Notes under the pieces: generated by a model
The model's input: only the letters and a program-made list of their open reading frames with translations
What the model was told of the DNA's origin: nothing
The model's database searches: none
Program-made: the position numbers and the translations under genes
DNA from: Bradysia coprophila
Lineage: Eukaryota; Arthropoda; Insecta; Diptera; Sciaridae
Reading direction: 5' to 3'
DNA: 64,000 nucleotides
Assembly: GCF_014529535.1 (NCBI RefSeq)
Contig: NW_023503340.1
Coordinates: 124,001 to 188,000, forward strand
In this document: positions 1 through 12,969 of the stretch, in pieces
How positions within the stretch are numbered: the stretch's first letter is position 1
Layout: every line of letters starts with the position of its first letter

Positions 1-3000
1 TGATAATGTCAAATAATTGGAAGATGACTAAACCGTCGGCCAAATCGGAATACAGCCAATTGATGTGAGGTGAGACACCCATCGAATTCATCCAGTTTCG
101 GTATGCTGTAGAAAAAGTGGGCAATGAGTGTCTGAGTTCACCGTTGAACCTAATCGTTTTACGTACTTTTCTCTTCGCGAGTTTCTTCGATCGCCTCTAA
201 GCCCTCGATTTGGTCCGGCTTGTTAAGGCCGGGATGATTGTTAAACAGATTTGCGACGAAGGCCAAATTCAATTTGTAGACACCATTGACCACATCTTGG
301 GGAGTCAGAAAACTTCTGCAATTCAATTTGCCAGCTTGTTGCAGCATTATTTCCGCACGTTCAGTCATATCACGTTCCTGTGAATTCGATTATAAATTTG
401 TAATTGCTGGAAAAAGCAGAAAGGTGGTGGGACCCGCAAGTATTCGCAGTTTGATATGAGCCATGGACAAAAAGGAATTTTTAGGCTGTAGTGATTAAAG
501 ATCCTCAAACTTGTAGGATCACTCACTTGTACTGTCCGATCGAGTGATCTCTGAAGCAACAACAAAAGTAACTTCGCCGGCTCGAGCTGTATGTGCTAAG
601 TTTGTCCTAAAATGTCCTAAAACGACATCTCCACTCTAATCAATTTATTGAATGGAATCGAACGTAGAAGGACTCATACTTCGGAACGAACCAAGAAAAT
701 TTTCGGAGTTTTAAAGAGCTTCAGATCGGTCGGGAAGAAAGACTTCTCAGTATGACGGTCTGTTGATACGAACATTCTAACATATTTTAAACTTTACACG
801 TGAAACTTACCCTCAACGCTTCCAGCGATACCCCTGCTTCATTCGGTGCAATCTGTTTCAACAAGTGGGAATACACTTCCGAATCGACAATATCGCTTTG
901 GAAGTTTGTACACCTTCGGGAAATGCCAGCGTTTGCCAAGTGATGGTTTACCCATCGCAGTAATATCGCTTCCGGCGACAATTTCATTAAATCCTCCAAC
1001 CGTTCACCATCGAATAACAACGTGGCCAGACCGGGGCAACTATCCAGCGTGATATGACTGAAGAGACCGATTCGAATAATTTGCCACAGCAGTCCCAACA
1101 CCAAATGCGGTTTCCCTTTGGCTAGATCGTGAGCATCAATGTTGACTATATTACATCCGATGGCTTGTGATGATACCAGCGCTAATGTCAAATTCTCGAA
1201 TTCACGGTAGACCGTTAAATTTTTCTTATTTATAGCTCGTTCGTCGATCGTGTCCGGACAGGAATGGTTGATGATTTTACACAGTAATATTCCATCTTTG
1301 ATTTTGGCATATAATTCGCGTCCTTCGCCGTCAATGGGTAACAAATGACTTAAGTCAACGTCATGGCCAATATTTGAGTTGATCCAATCGGAAAAGGCGA
1401 GCTGTTCTTCCATTCTCACCGAATGTGTTGTGCCTTCTGCCGATTGACTTGACATGCCACCAATTGTCTCAAGGTTTTCTTTTTTCGATACAACCGTTTT
1501 GAATGTGCTGGCCACATCCTTTGCTTTCAGATCGAAACATAGCGTTTCGAATTCTTCGTAGGACAGCTTTCCGGGATTGTTCGATCGTTGTTTGTTTGTA
1601 TACTCGGATATCATTTCGCGAACTTGATAGCCGGGTAATTTGAAACCGACGAGATCGAGAGCATCTTTCAATTCCTTTAATTCAATGTATCCGTCGTTGT
1701 TTTTGTCAATCTATAATGGAAAGAAAGAATGAAATTGATTAATTGAAATTGGCTTGGTTGTAGTAAAGGACAGTAAAAACGTTAAGAATCATGTACAAAA
1801 TCTCGTCCAATTGATCTTCTCATTACATAAATTCCCTCAAAATAAGTATGAGTTAATGTCATATCTCATAATTATATTTAATATTAAAACCGTAAAATAG
1901 ATCGAAAGTTTCAATCTCTTCAAGAAATTTAAAGTTAGCACTGCAGCACTTTTCCGAGTAAAGTTTGGGTCGATGCAAAATTAAGGAAATGGTCTTCCTG
2001 GGTGATTTATAGACATGGTCGATTCTGTTAACAACGAAAAAATTCTAGTGGTCCACAGACCACGAAAAACCATATTTTAGACTATGATCTGGAACAACTT
2101 CAGGTGACGAAAAACCAAAAACTGAAAAATTTCGAGCCATTAACTTCACCCAGAAAGGACTTCACCCAGAACACATTTTCGTCCCGCTTCCTATAATTTC
2201 TTACACCATCCACGCTGTCATAATAAAATGATAAAAGTTTGGAAAAAGCTCTGCAGATAGTCGATTCTCAGAGCAATAAAAAAACAATTTTCGAAATCTT
2301 TGTTGATGATAATTCTCTATCGAAATATCCACTGATTTTCGACCATATTTTTGAATCATTGCTTCCATTTGCTCAAAGAATCGAGCATCGGGAACTTTAT
2401 CGGTCACCTACCAAAGTCAAGTTTTTTATTTTTCCAATTTTTTGTCTCATCTTATTATGACAGCGTGGACTGTATATAGTAGAAATAACAAAAAACGGGA
2501 CGAAAAATAGTCATTTTCTCACCTCAGGTGAAACTTGAAGAACATTTGTTCTGAAAAACGTTGTGTTGACCTCGGGATAAAAGTAGAAAATTTCATTTTC
2601 TCGGGTGAACAACACTCTCAAATTTACAACTTTTCCACCTCTTGGTGAACAAATAACTATTTCACACAAATCTTTCATGAGTTTTGTTTTGACTCGGTGA
2701 TCACGTTCTGTAATCTATTTTGTACAGAAAAAAAATGCTACATGTGGTATGAGCTTCTTCGACTTCTTATCAATGCTAATTTCTTTTTTGTCCAAGTATT
2801 CGCAATCTGCTATCGAAAATCGTCATTTCTTCAATTTGATAATGACACAAAAATGTACCCATATTTGGTGTCTGTTTCTGATTGCAATAAAACCAAATAT
2901 TTGCAGCGAAATACTGATTAATGAGACTCAATCATATCTAGATATAGATAAGTAAGGCGTTGTTCATGAAAGTTGTTCTTTTCTCAATTTTCTAGAGTAC

Positions 3001-6000
3001 ATCCGCTCACACTTTTATTATGTGCTCAAAAAGCGTACTGAAAAATTACAGAAATGAGACGGGAAAACTGGAAGAGTGCAACTTTCAGTAAGCCATAGAT
3101 AGTCCAGCCCCTTGTGTCAGAAAAAGTCGTCTCGCTCGCTTTAAGTTTTTCAAATTTTTTCTTTATCTCATGTGATTCAGCATGAAAAACTATGGAACTA
3201 ATTTTTTTTCTGGAAAATGGAAAATCGCTTTTCCGGCTGGAAAAGCGGTTTATATGAAAAAAAAATTAAAAGTCAAATATCTACCGAACGCGATAACTTT
3301 TTTGAAAAATTCTTTTTTTCCTTGAAAGCCTGATTCAATACCAACATTTCGTGGAACAACTTTTTTTTCTGTAAAATAAAATGGCATCGATATAGGAATC
3401 TTCCCAAAAAATGACCCGGGAAAATTCATAAACTTTGAGTTCACCTCACACCGTCAATTCTAAACTGATTTCAATAAATGAGGGTTCTTTAGAAAGCTAA
3501 GGTCAGTACCTTTCGAATGCTGCCCGGCGGGCTTCACGCCGTTTCCTGGATATCGAGATATAAGTCAGTATTTCCACGGTTCCTAGAACTGATATTTTCC
3601 AACATTCTTTGGTATTTATTTCTGAGCAAAATAGTGACGCATGATTAATTTTTGCTGATGAATTTTGAAGAATAGCCTGTCCACATCATTTTAGAATTGA
3701 ATCCTAGTCACAAAACTAGCTCAGGATGTTGTGGATGCCATTTGATACCCAAATTTGTATAACTCGTCAGAGTAAACCCTATTTATGCACTAAACTACTT
3801 TCGATTCGACAATTTAACACCAGAAGTGTTTTAAATGGTGATAAACCATATACATTCCATTTGTGTTAAGCACCTTCCTGATGTTCCATCGTCTTCCCAG
3901 CTCTAGAACCTATAGATTTCTCGCATTTTTATCGGATTTTTTCATGTTTTTCTGGATTTATGTCATTATTGAGGTAATGAGGGGTCAGTTCCTATCAACT
4001 GATCATTCCTTATGGGTCCTCCAACTTCTAGGTTCTAGAAATCTTAGAAGTCTGAAATTATACCAGTATCCTGTGTTATCCTGAGTTATTAAAAGGTGAT
4101 CGAAAACTTTATGTTTTTGGAAATCAGCGATAGGTGTATCAGTTGCCTCAAAAAATATAAAATACAGATAAAACTAGAAGTAATACTAAAGACTTCAGAT
4201 TTCTAGAACCTAGAAGTTGAAGGACCCATAAGGAATGATCAGTTGATAGGAACTGACCTCTAATTACCTCAATAATGACATAAATCCAGAAAAACATGAA
4301 AAAAATTCGATAAAAATGCGAGAAATCTTTAGGTTCTAGAGTTGAAAAGACGGTGGAACATCAGGAAGGTGCTTGAGACAAATGGAATGTATATGGTGCA
4401 GTTAGTTATCTACATTTAAAACACTTCTGGTGTTAAATTGTCGAATTGATAGTAGTTTAGTGCAAAAATAGGGTTTACTCTGACGAGTTATACAAATTTG
4501 GGTATTGAATGGCATCCACAACATCCTGAGCTAGTTTTGTGACTAGGATTCAATTCTAAAATGATGTGGACAGGCTATTCTTCAAAATTCATCAGCAAAA
4601 ATTAATCATGCGTCACTATTTTGCTCAGAAATAAATACCAAAGAATGTTGGAAAATATCAGTTCTAGGAACCGTGGAAATACTGACTTATATCTCGATAT
4701 CCAGGAAACGGCGTGAAGCCCGCTGGGCAACATTCGAAAGGTACTGACTCTAGCTTTCTAAAGAACCCTTATTGAAATCAGTTTCGAATTGACGGTGTGA
4801 GGTGAAATCAAAGTTTATGAATTTTCCGGGTCATTTTTTGGGAAGATTCCTATATCGACGCCATTTTATTTTACAGAAAAAAAAGTTGTTCCACGAAATG
4901 TTGGTATTGAATCAGGCTTTCAAGGAAAAAAAGAATTTTTCAAAAAAGTTATCGCGTTCGGTAGATATTTGACTTTTAATTTTTTCGTATAAACCGCTTT
5001 TCCGGCCGGAAAAGCGATTTTCCATTTTCCAGAAAAAAAATTAGTTCCATAGTTTTTCATGCTGAATCACATGAGATAAAGAAAAAATTCGAAAAACTTA
5101 AAGCGAGCGGATTGACACAAGGGGCTGGACTAAGAGTGTTCCATTTCGGAGAAATGTCACCCTTTTTAATTGGAAATATTTTCTATTGCGTGCTGCGAGT
5201 ACAAAGACCTCTACTGGGGGGTTTCTCAAATTACTCCCTAAAGAATAGCGAAACAATTTTGTTGGAAGAATCCGATGGGCTTATGATGCTAAGAGAGAAC
5301 CGAAAGTGGTGAGTTGCGGTCACAGATGAACAAGTGTAGCATTGAATGAACGATTCGTTTCCAAAAATTGTTTTATTTTCTGACTCACAAATTTTTATGT
5401 TTTCTGTTAAGTTATTGATTCTCTTCTATAGATTAAAAATTTTCGAGTCACAATATTAGTTGTTGTAATAAAAAGTTGCATGAATCATGTCGCGTACCGG
5501 TTGAATTTCTTTAGTTTCGTTTCCTGTGATGCAAACAACTATTTTTCACAGCTACACCTTCAAACGATAAATTCTTTTTCATACGAGCGGTGTGATAAAA
5601 CATATCTTCTCCACTCAAAGAGCCATGTGAAAATGACGTTTTAATGACGCTTTGTGTGATGACAGTTCGGTGGAGAAAATTTGTCTTTTCTCCACTCTTG
5701 TTGGGATAAGAGACTAAATAAACACTTTCACCCCGAACTATCACCGCTGTTTTTGTTTCGAAAAGCTGTGTGACAAAGTGTTGTATTTGTTTCATGGAGA
5801 AAAACGGTTAATCGCACCTCACATATATTCCAGCGATTCACGGCTGTATAAACGAGGGGTAAATTGCGCGAGCAAATTTTGTCCCACCTAATTCCTTCTA
5901 TCTGCCGTAATGTGCGTTAGTAACTTAACGTTTTTCAGAACAATAGAAATTCTTTTGTTATGAAAAAAGTTACGTTTCTGATGCAAGTAACGACAGATTG

Positions 6001-9000
6001 GTCACCAACAGCAAATAGCACCTATCCCAGTATTTGCTCGCATATGTTTCCCCTCGAATTTCGAATGTAAAGATCAACGCTTCTCAAATTTGTTGATGTT
6101 TTGGTTCTCAATTTTCGGTTGTGCTTTGACTGTGCCACACAGATTTAAAAGCAAGCACGGGCTGCACCCTAGCACGCTTCAAACACGTGTGTAAAGGTGT
6201 ATAGGTCGTACAATTTGCAACAAAAATGTACCTGCAATAATGAAACTTAATAAAGTTCAATAAATGCAGCTTATGTAACACTTCCAACAACGATAACGAT
6301 ACTCATAGTCACACACTCTTGCCATGTTATCATGAAATATCTTTCATTTATATCACACACTTATTTATAAGAGAACGATTTCTGAGTACAGACATTCGAA
6401 GAAAAAAAAAATTATTCCAATGACCAGTAACGGAAGTGTTAACAAAAATCTTCTTGGAACTGATAGTCGATTTCTTTTCTACGAAAAACTATTTGTAAGA
6501 CAACCGATTTAGAGTGCCTATATCGCAAAGTATGAACGCTAAGGAGGCTAATCTCATTACCCGATTAGATAGTTGCGGCCAAATTTCTTCTCGAAATGAT
6601 CTGGCGTACTCTTCCATTGTATCCGGCTGATGTTCTAAGGCCCTAATATCCATCTTTAATTTCTATTTGACCGAGAACTGAAATCGTACAAGCGTTAAAA
6701 TAAAAATTCACTTTCACAAACAGACTGAAAACGTATTACTGAAATGGAAATGCACCTGTAACACTAGCCACGAAACACTCAACTAGAACTTAAATTTTTA
6801 TCGCGAAAAATATTCGATACAAAGGCCTCCGGTTTCTTATCAAATTGACATGAATTGATTAGAAATCATAAAAAAAATATTTATCAAAATAGATAATGCT
6901 CCTTTGAATAATCCCTCCTCTATGCTATAAACATTTTTGGTCGGATTATGATTTATATGATGGCTGCACTACACATAAACTTAAACGCCACCAATTAACA
7001 AACGAGTAAAGGTTATCCGATATAATCAAATTTTCTGATAATTCTTACCTGTTAAAACTTGGGAAATGTCTGAATGTCTGAATGTGACAGTCGCAAAGAG
7101 AAAAAAAACTCTTGGTTCATGGAAGAAGCAAGAGTTCAGAAAAAAAATTCTCACCTGACCTGTCATCGGAGGGAAAGCGTCAACAAAACTCCATCTTCTC
7201 ACTGCATTTGGGTGGAGAATAGTAATTTATGGAACTAGTTGCGAAAAGTTGTTGTAACATTCAACAAAACAGTATTTTACTTGCCACCCGAAGGTTGCAA
7301 GAACACTTAAATGAGAAATTCGAATTCGCATCCTGTTACAACCACTCGAACTTCGCACTTCGAAGAGTTCTTGTAAACTCCAAACAGCACAAAGTTGTTA
7401 CACTAAAGGAACCGACAAAAAGCAAAAAACACTCTAGGAGACAAACAAGGAACAAATCTTGAGTCAAGGTCAAAAACGAAGAAATTGCGAAATTTCTTTT
7501 TTCAAAAATTAACATCAAAATTACACGATTGTCCAAGTCACGTCATTCCATTCCTAAAGTACCTAAAGACACCGTTTCGTCCCGCTGATTTCAAAACTAA
7601 CTAGTTCACTTACATAAAATTCCCGTGAAATCTATGTGGAAACAGCACATTGGGGGACTCGTCAGGGACGACGATGTCGATAGTTCTGAAATCATATGCG
7701 TTCTACGGTTTTTGGGGGAATTCTAAATGAAACCTGTTCTGGAAAACGGAAACCGAAACAGTAAAAAAATTAAGAAAAGAAAAAATCAAGAAAAACGCAA
7801 ATCAACACCACCAATAACTCATAATTCATTAAACGAACCTTGACCTTCATCTTCCGTGTATTTTTCTCCTCTTGAGCTTCAAACTCCGCTCCTTTAAAAA
7901 TTAAATCACAAAGAAACAGGAAAATTCAACAAAACAGTATTTTACTTGCCACCCGAAGGTTGCAAGAACACTTAAATGAGAAATTCGAATTCGCATCCTG
8001 TTACAACCACTCGAACTTCGCACTTCGAAGAGTTCTTGTAAACTCCAAACAGCAAAAAGTTGTTACACTAAAGGAACCGACAAAAAGCAAAAAACACTCT
8101 AGGAGACAAACAAGGAACAAATCTCGACATTGTCGTCCCTGACGAGTCCCCCAATGTGCTGTTTCCACATAGATTTCACGGGAATTTTATGTAAGTGAAC
8201 TAGTTAGTTTTGAAATCAGCGGGACGAAACGGTGTCTTTAGGTACTTTAGGAATGGAATGACGTGACTTGGACAATCGTGTAATTTTGATGTTAATTTTT
8301 GAAAAAAGAAATTTCGCATTCTTCGTTTTTGACCTTGACTCAAGATTTGTTCCTTGTTTGTCTCCTAGAGTGTTTTTTGCTTTTTGTCGGTTCCTTTAGT
8401 GTAACAACTTTGTGCTGTTTGGAGTTTACAAGAACTCTTCGAAGTGCGAAGTTCGAGTGGTTGTAACAGGATGCGAATTCGAATTTCTCATTTAAGTGTT
8501 CTTGCAACCTTCGGGTGGCAAGTAAAATACTGTTTTGTTGAAACTAGTTGCGAAAAGTGGTTGTAACCACGTCGTGTGACAGAAACTATACAGCTCGACA
8601 GGTTGGGACACGAAAGTGGTGGAATCAAAACTTTTGAAATGCAAAACATAACTCTATTTTTAACACACATTCTATTTTATGAACGAAATATTGTATGAAC
8701 GATCAAGTAGACTGCATCTAGCTTCAAAAATTGGTTTACTGCGATTATATATATATCTCAATAGCCGAATGGTTAGAGGTGTTGCTCGATAAGCATATTG
8801 GGTTTTGGTGTCAGGGGTTCGAAATTTGGTCAGGGCAGAATATTTATTTAGGGTTAGAACGAATGGTGAAACGTTATGACTGTTGGTGTGCTTGTCGACG
8901 TCGTCTCGGCTCGGCAAAAAATTCACACAACAATAACTATTTCCAACATTTGTTCCTTTGATGACAAAGGGACTATTTGTAATTATAAGACGATTTTGAG

Positions 9001-12000
9001 GCTTTCATCACGCCCATAAAATATGTTACTTCGATATAGTGTCTGGATAAATAACACGATGGAGCGATGATGTTCATTTCAAATGTATTATTCACGGCCA
9101 CTAAAATCAGGCTAAATCCGTAATGACTCATCACTTATTGCTAATTTCCATATTCTTAGTCACGATAATTTCGAAGGCAAGAAGTTCTCTGATTTCTTAT
9201 TTTGCGCAGCGTGTTTGATTTATTCGAATTTGATGTTATTATTACATGTGATCAAACAAACAATTACAAATTACGAATAGTGTATAAACGAACATATTGA
9301 ACATTTCCGAGTAAAATAAATCATACTCTTCGCCTCTAGGTCGAGAGCTTTTGTAACGTTTTAAAACGTTGTTTTAAAATAATAAATAAATTTCAGTTTC
9401 ATTCTACGGACGGTGATGGAATTTATGGATTAGATATAATTATTAGAATCGACGTGTGAATGTATTGGCACAGTGTCTCTATTTGCCGCTGATTAATATG
9501 GATATTTACTGATTATACAAGCCAATTGAAGCTTTGGTATTTTTCATTGATATATCTGCAGCTCTATTACTCAATAACAACGAGTCTTGTAACTAAAATA
9601 AGTTAATGTTTGTTTAGTTGATCGTCTTGTGGAATCTATAGCGAAACAAAATCCTCATCCACCTTTAACGTAAACAGTCATGACTCAAATACAGCGTGAC
9701 TAATAAACAAGTTTAAATGGGTATCTTATGTTGTATTGAATGTGTTTCTTTCATACATTAAAAACACACACTTAAAACGCACACATAAATACTTTATATT
9801 ATTAACAAAAACTGAAGGTTATTGCCGAGCTAAATAAACGATATAAGTAATCATTCAGAAAAATCGAAATTTCAGATTATGATTTTATGATCTATAATTA
9901 CAAAAGTTAATTGAAGTCAAGTCCTAATCACTTTTACGTAATAGGAAGAAAGACAGTTCTTGTAGCGGTTGATAAGAATTTTCAATTTTCATATTTTATA
10001 ACAACAACAAACGCCGATCCGAAATTAATGTCATCAATGTAACAAATCAATTATAAAATCGTAAAATAATAGTAAAATGAAATCACGTACTCTCGGTGCT
10101 TAAGTCAATGAAGGAAATGTAAACAAAAACAGAGAGTGTGAATCGTGAATAATAATATTCTGATAGGTTAAGCTACGATATGCGGTATGCATTTTTGAGG
10201 AGGGGAAAATAGTTATTTGTTAGACGAAGGGAAGAGAATAGGAAATTCCAACAAGAGCTAGATTTGCGGCCAAATCCAAGCGAGGAACGCAAATCGTTCG
10301 AGTTGGAATTTCCTATTTCCTTTCAGATGATAGGACAATCCTTTACTATGCTGGTGCATGTAATAAGGCTATTACATGTATAGGCAATAGCCTTTACATC
10401 ACTCGCATAGTAAAACGTCGTACTACACACGGAAAATAAAGTGATATCTCGTATCACGATGAGTAAATGTACCTCGGGCTAAAGCCCTCGGTTACTTTTA
10501 CTCATCTGGATACGAGATATCACTTTACTTCACTTGCATAGTAATGTACTATTTCATATGTGTGAGGTGTGATTATAACCTTTTTTCACATACGTACGGC
10601 ATAAAAAACCCTACTTTCACACCAGAGGGAGAAAATTGACATTTTTCCCCCCGAAGCTATGATTTGAAAATGGTGTAGCAAATTGATGCGTTCGTTTCCT
10701 ATTCCTGTTCCCTATTTTCTCCCCTATGTTAACAAATAATTGTTTCTCCTTGAATCGATCATAGTCATTTGTTACACCACTTTTCAAACAAGGGTGACGG
10801 TTCGGGGGAGAAAATTTCTGTTTTTTAATCTGTCAAAACAAGACAAAAGAGAAGACACATTTTCTACCCCTAACTTTCATCAGACGAAGCGTCAATACAT
10901 GGTCATTTTTACATGGCCCATCGGATATTTGACACTAATCAAAACATCAAATTTCAACCAATTTCGTATTATGTTTCATATCAAACAGACTAAACAGGTT
11001 TCATTGTGTACTGTCAACACATTTTACAGTATTTTCATTCAATGTACGTACAGCATGTCATTATTTATGAATTGCTTCAACCTTGATTTGAATATGAAAA
11101 CCGCAAAGTAACACCACGCTTTTATAGCTGAGCTTAAAGCGTGAACTATGGTTGATAATATCGATTTTACTTTAATCTCGGGAAGGTATCATCTCACTTA
11201 ATCATTGTCATAAACCAATTCACCATAACAATGTTATATGATCAATAAAATTCGTTATGGCCAATCAATATTCTCCAGCCAAACGGTTTACAAGCAAACA
11301 ATAAAATTGCATAAATTAGTGAAAGTGAGTGGGTGAAATGAAATGATGAAAATTAAGCATCTAGTGCGAATATTCTCGACTCGACTGAACTGACAATAAA
11401 CAACAATTTAGCTCGCTTCGTTCGCATTAGGAGAAAAAAAATATTTTCAAAATCTTTTTTTATGAACATTCTCTGTCGGAATACCACAAGAAAATAGCGA
11501 CTATTTTTCGACTATATTTTGGGGTTTATTGAATTTCCGAATTTGCTCTGCAAATCGACCATCCTTGGCCACGTAGTATCAAAGTCAAGTTTTAATTTTT
11601 TTTAAATTTTTTTATGATAGTCTGGACGGTAGAGTTATCAACAAACGGGACGAACATATTTTAAAGCTTTTTTTGGTGAGGGTGAGAATGGTACAATGTC
11701 CTCGCAAATTTTCAGTTTTTGATTTTTCGCCACCTGCAGTTCTTGCAGACCATAGTCTGAAAAGCGATTTTTCGAGATCTGTCGACAACTGGAATTTTTG
11801 TCGAATGGCAATATGCGCACACTACAATCTTACGTTTCCGATTTCCGTCAATCTTTTTGCAATACTATTTAGTATAGTAATGATCTGGACCAAAACCCTT
11901 CTTGGGTCATTAGAGCTGATCATTCATTTATTGACAGATGAGTCGATATTTGATTGAACCTAATGGAATGTTTCCGTTGAACACTCTCTAAATTCTACAT

Positions 12001-12969
12001 TTATGGGTCCTGAGGTGCATTATTTGCTCGCTCACAGTCTTAAAACAATGCAATGACCTTAGCAACGATCCTCATTAATATTTAATCTTTGAATGGGAAA
12101 GGCTTACAGTTACACCGATTTTATTGTAAAAATTTAACTGAACCTTACCACCCCTGCAAGATAACTCGTTTATCAATGAATTGCTTCGCATAAATTGCGT
12201 GTAAATCCTAGTATACAATTTTTAGCCGGCAGTGCAAACACTGAGAGAAATTTAAAATTTTAACAGAAAAAAGTCTGATAATTGTGATAACATGCAGATA
12301 ATGACATCCACTTGACTTGAATACTGTAACTTTCTAGTTAGCAGACTAAATTGCATAATGCATATGCCACTACTGCATGGTATCATCTTGAGACACTCCT
12401 GTCACTGTTCCCTTTTATTCCAATAATTAGATCGCTATACCACTCCCAAAATACTTGGATATAGTTTCCAGTGCAATTCAGCGATTTTTACAAATATTTT
12501 CACTTAAAAGTTGGTAGATAGTCCGCGGGTGGTAATTCTCTTGGCTATATACCACACGATTCTTAGAGTGACTGAACTCACAGTGTTTTTGGGTGGAGTT
12601 ATGGTTTGTGTATATACAAAATACAATGTGTAGTAATACGGGGCTTTTTTTTAGTTTGTTCTGAATGGGATAAAATAATTATTTTGCATACAGTGGTCTC
12701 ACTACCAGATAAGAATTTGAGCGGATGTTATTATTTGCCCTTTCCGTTTCTTATTATTTTCTTTTAACGAATCGTAATGAACACAAAATTTTTACAAGAA
12801 TTGCTACGTGTTTTTTTGCTGACAATCTCACCAACAAAAATATTCCGTCTACAAAAAGGCCTTATTGAAACACCGCACGACTACTTACATCAGCAAATTT
12901 TTCTTTCATTTCTGCCCGTTCTTCAACTGTTAATTTCTTAAACGAATTCACAACATTATTGGTAGCCAT
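1..12969 (-). CDS. Fim: Plastin/fimbrin, actin-bundling protein (5' part; runs off window start)
   Basis: Fimbrin cross-links actin filaments into bundles through four calponin-homology (CH) domains controlled by N-terminal EF-hands. Exons read on the minus strand: 12889-12969 (27 aa, starts MATNNVV), 811-1710 (300 codons), 167-377, and 1-105, which continues out of the window. Joins are GT..AG and keep frame (phase 0, 0, 1). Exon 811-1710 opens with an EF-hand loop [12 protein letters not shown], followed by [15 protein letters not shown], typical of plastins. CH1 follows (from AFSDWIN to the [10 protein letters not shown] region) and then the start of CH2 ([11 protein letters not shown]). 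Exon 167-377 ends CH2 with LTPQDVVNG and [16 protein letters not shown]. Exon 1-105 begins CH3 ([12 protein letters not shown]). The first intron is about 11.2 kb and full of transposons. The family assignment is firm. The first-exon link is inferred from phase and from the EF-hand entering helix it supplies. Confidence 0.93.
3102..5130. mobile_element. 2-kb foldback element with TA duplication (mariner-like ends)
   Basis: The left arm (about 3102-4057) reappears as reverse complement at about 4190-5130, with a ~130-bp spacer. The outer ends read GTCCAGCCCCTTGTGTCA and its complement, each next to TA (3100-3101, 5131-5132), as expected for Tc1/mariner-type integration. The arms match closely over ~900 bp with scattered substitutions and a ~14-bp indel near the left end. 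Short ORFs in the arms (for example 3250-3444) are mirror copies and show no transposase motif. Confidence 0.8.
6561..6653 (-). CDS. Fim: Candidate alternative first coding exon of fimbrin
   Basis: The minus strand reads a 31-aa ORF that starts [19 protein letters not shown] and ends PQLSNR. It stops at a donor CGG|GTAATG in phase 0, the same phase as the acceptor of the shared exon 811-1710. The start context (AAAGATGG) is good. The peptide is acidic and amphipathic and lacks the first EF-hand entering helix of the 12889-12969 exon, so an isoform using it would have a different N-terminus before the Ca2+-binding loop. I see the ORF and donor; its use as an alternative promoter/first exon of Fim is inference. 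It could instead be an unrelated short exon. Confidence 0.5.
7262..8540. mobile_element. Compound palindromic element, A-B-C-A'-rcB-rcA
   Basis: Block A (7262-7459) is followed by B (7460-~7680). The complement of B lies at 8125-8341 and the complement of A at 8342-8540, making a foldback. The loop contains an extra direct copy of A (7927-8124) that abuts rcB. The ends are CAACAAAACAG and CTGTTTTGTTG. A 26-bp direct repeat flanks the element (7233-7258 and 8542-8567, one mismatch, beginning AACTAGTTGCGAAAAGT). The superfamily is unknown. Confidence 0.75.
8756..8845 (+). repeat. tRNA-like sequence, probable SINE head
   Basis: The sequence resembles a pol III internal promoter: an A-box-like TAGCCGAATGGTTAGAGG and, about 45 bp on, a B-box-like GGTTCGAAATT. 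A clean acceptor stem and T-stem cannot be paired, so this is more likely a tRNA-derived SINE or a tRNA relic than a functional tRNA gene. Confidence 0.35.
10230..10535. repeat. Two short hairpin (MITE-like) elements
   Basis: About 10230-10320 begins and ends with AATAGGAAATTCCAAC and its complement. The same motif pair recurs at about 54958-55018 and, degenerate, at 26600-26680. About 10435-10535 is a second hairpin with AAAGTGATATCTCGTAT at one end and its complement at the other, enclosing a CCTCGGGCTAAAGCCC core. Neither holds an ORF. Confidence 0.6.
12889..12969 (-). CDS. Fim: First coding exon of fimbrin (distal)
   Basis: A 27-residue exon [19 protein letters not shown].. ending KEKFAD has a consensus donor GAT|GTAAGT in phase 0. 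Joined to exon 811-1710 it gives ..[13 protein letters not shown].., which is the expected plastin entering helix followed by its EF-hand loop. About 11.2 kb of intron separates the two. The window gives no independent proof that they are spliced together, but phase and domain continuity both fit. Confidence 0.75.

Larger units (their letters stand above)
1711..12888. other. Fimbrin intron region filled with repeats
   Basis: Apart from the candidate exon at 6561-6653 I see no coding sequence. The stretch holds the 2-kb foldback at 3102-5130, the compound palindrome at 7262-8540 and a tRNA-like sequence near 8756. Related short non-autonomous elements lie at about 2030-2480 and 11440-11800; they share phrases such as CGGGACGAA and a gtggcgaaaaa/tttttcgccac motif. 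Others sit at about 5520-5830 and 10560-10900, and there are hairpins at about 10230-10320 and 10435-10535. 9000-10200 and 11850-12880 look like plain AT-rich sequence. Confidence 0.7.

Noticed and set aside
7229..7462. 77-codon ORF repeated at 7960-8142
   Set aside because: It is duplicated as part of block A of the compound palindrome; no domain, and it reads into element ends.
8756..8845. Functional tRNA gene
   Set aside because: A- and B-box-like motifs are present but acceptor and T stems do not pair; it is kept only as a possible SINE head.
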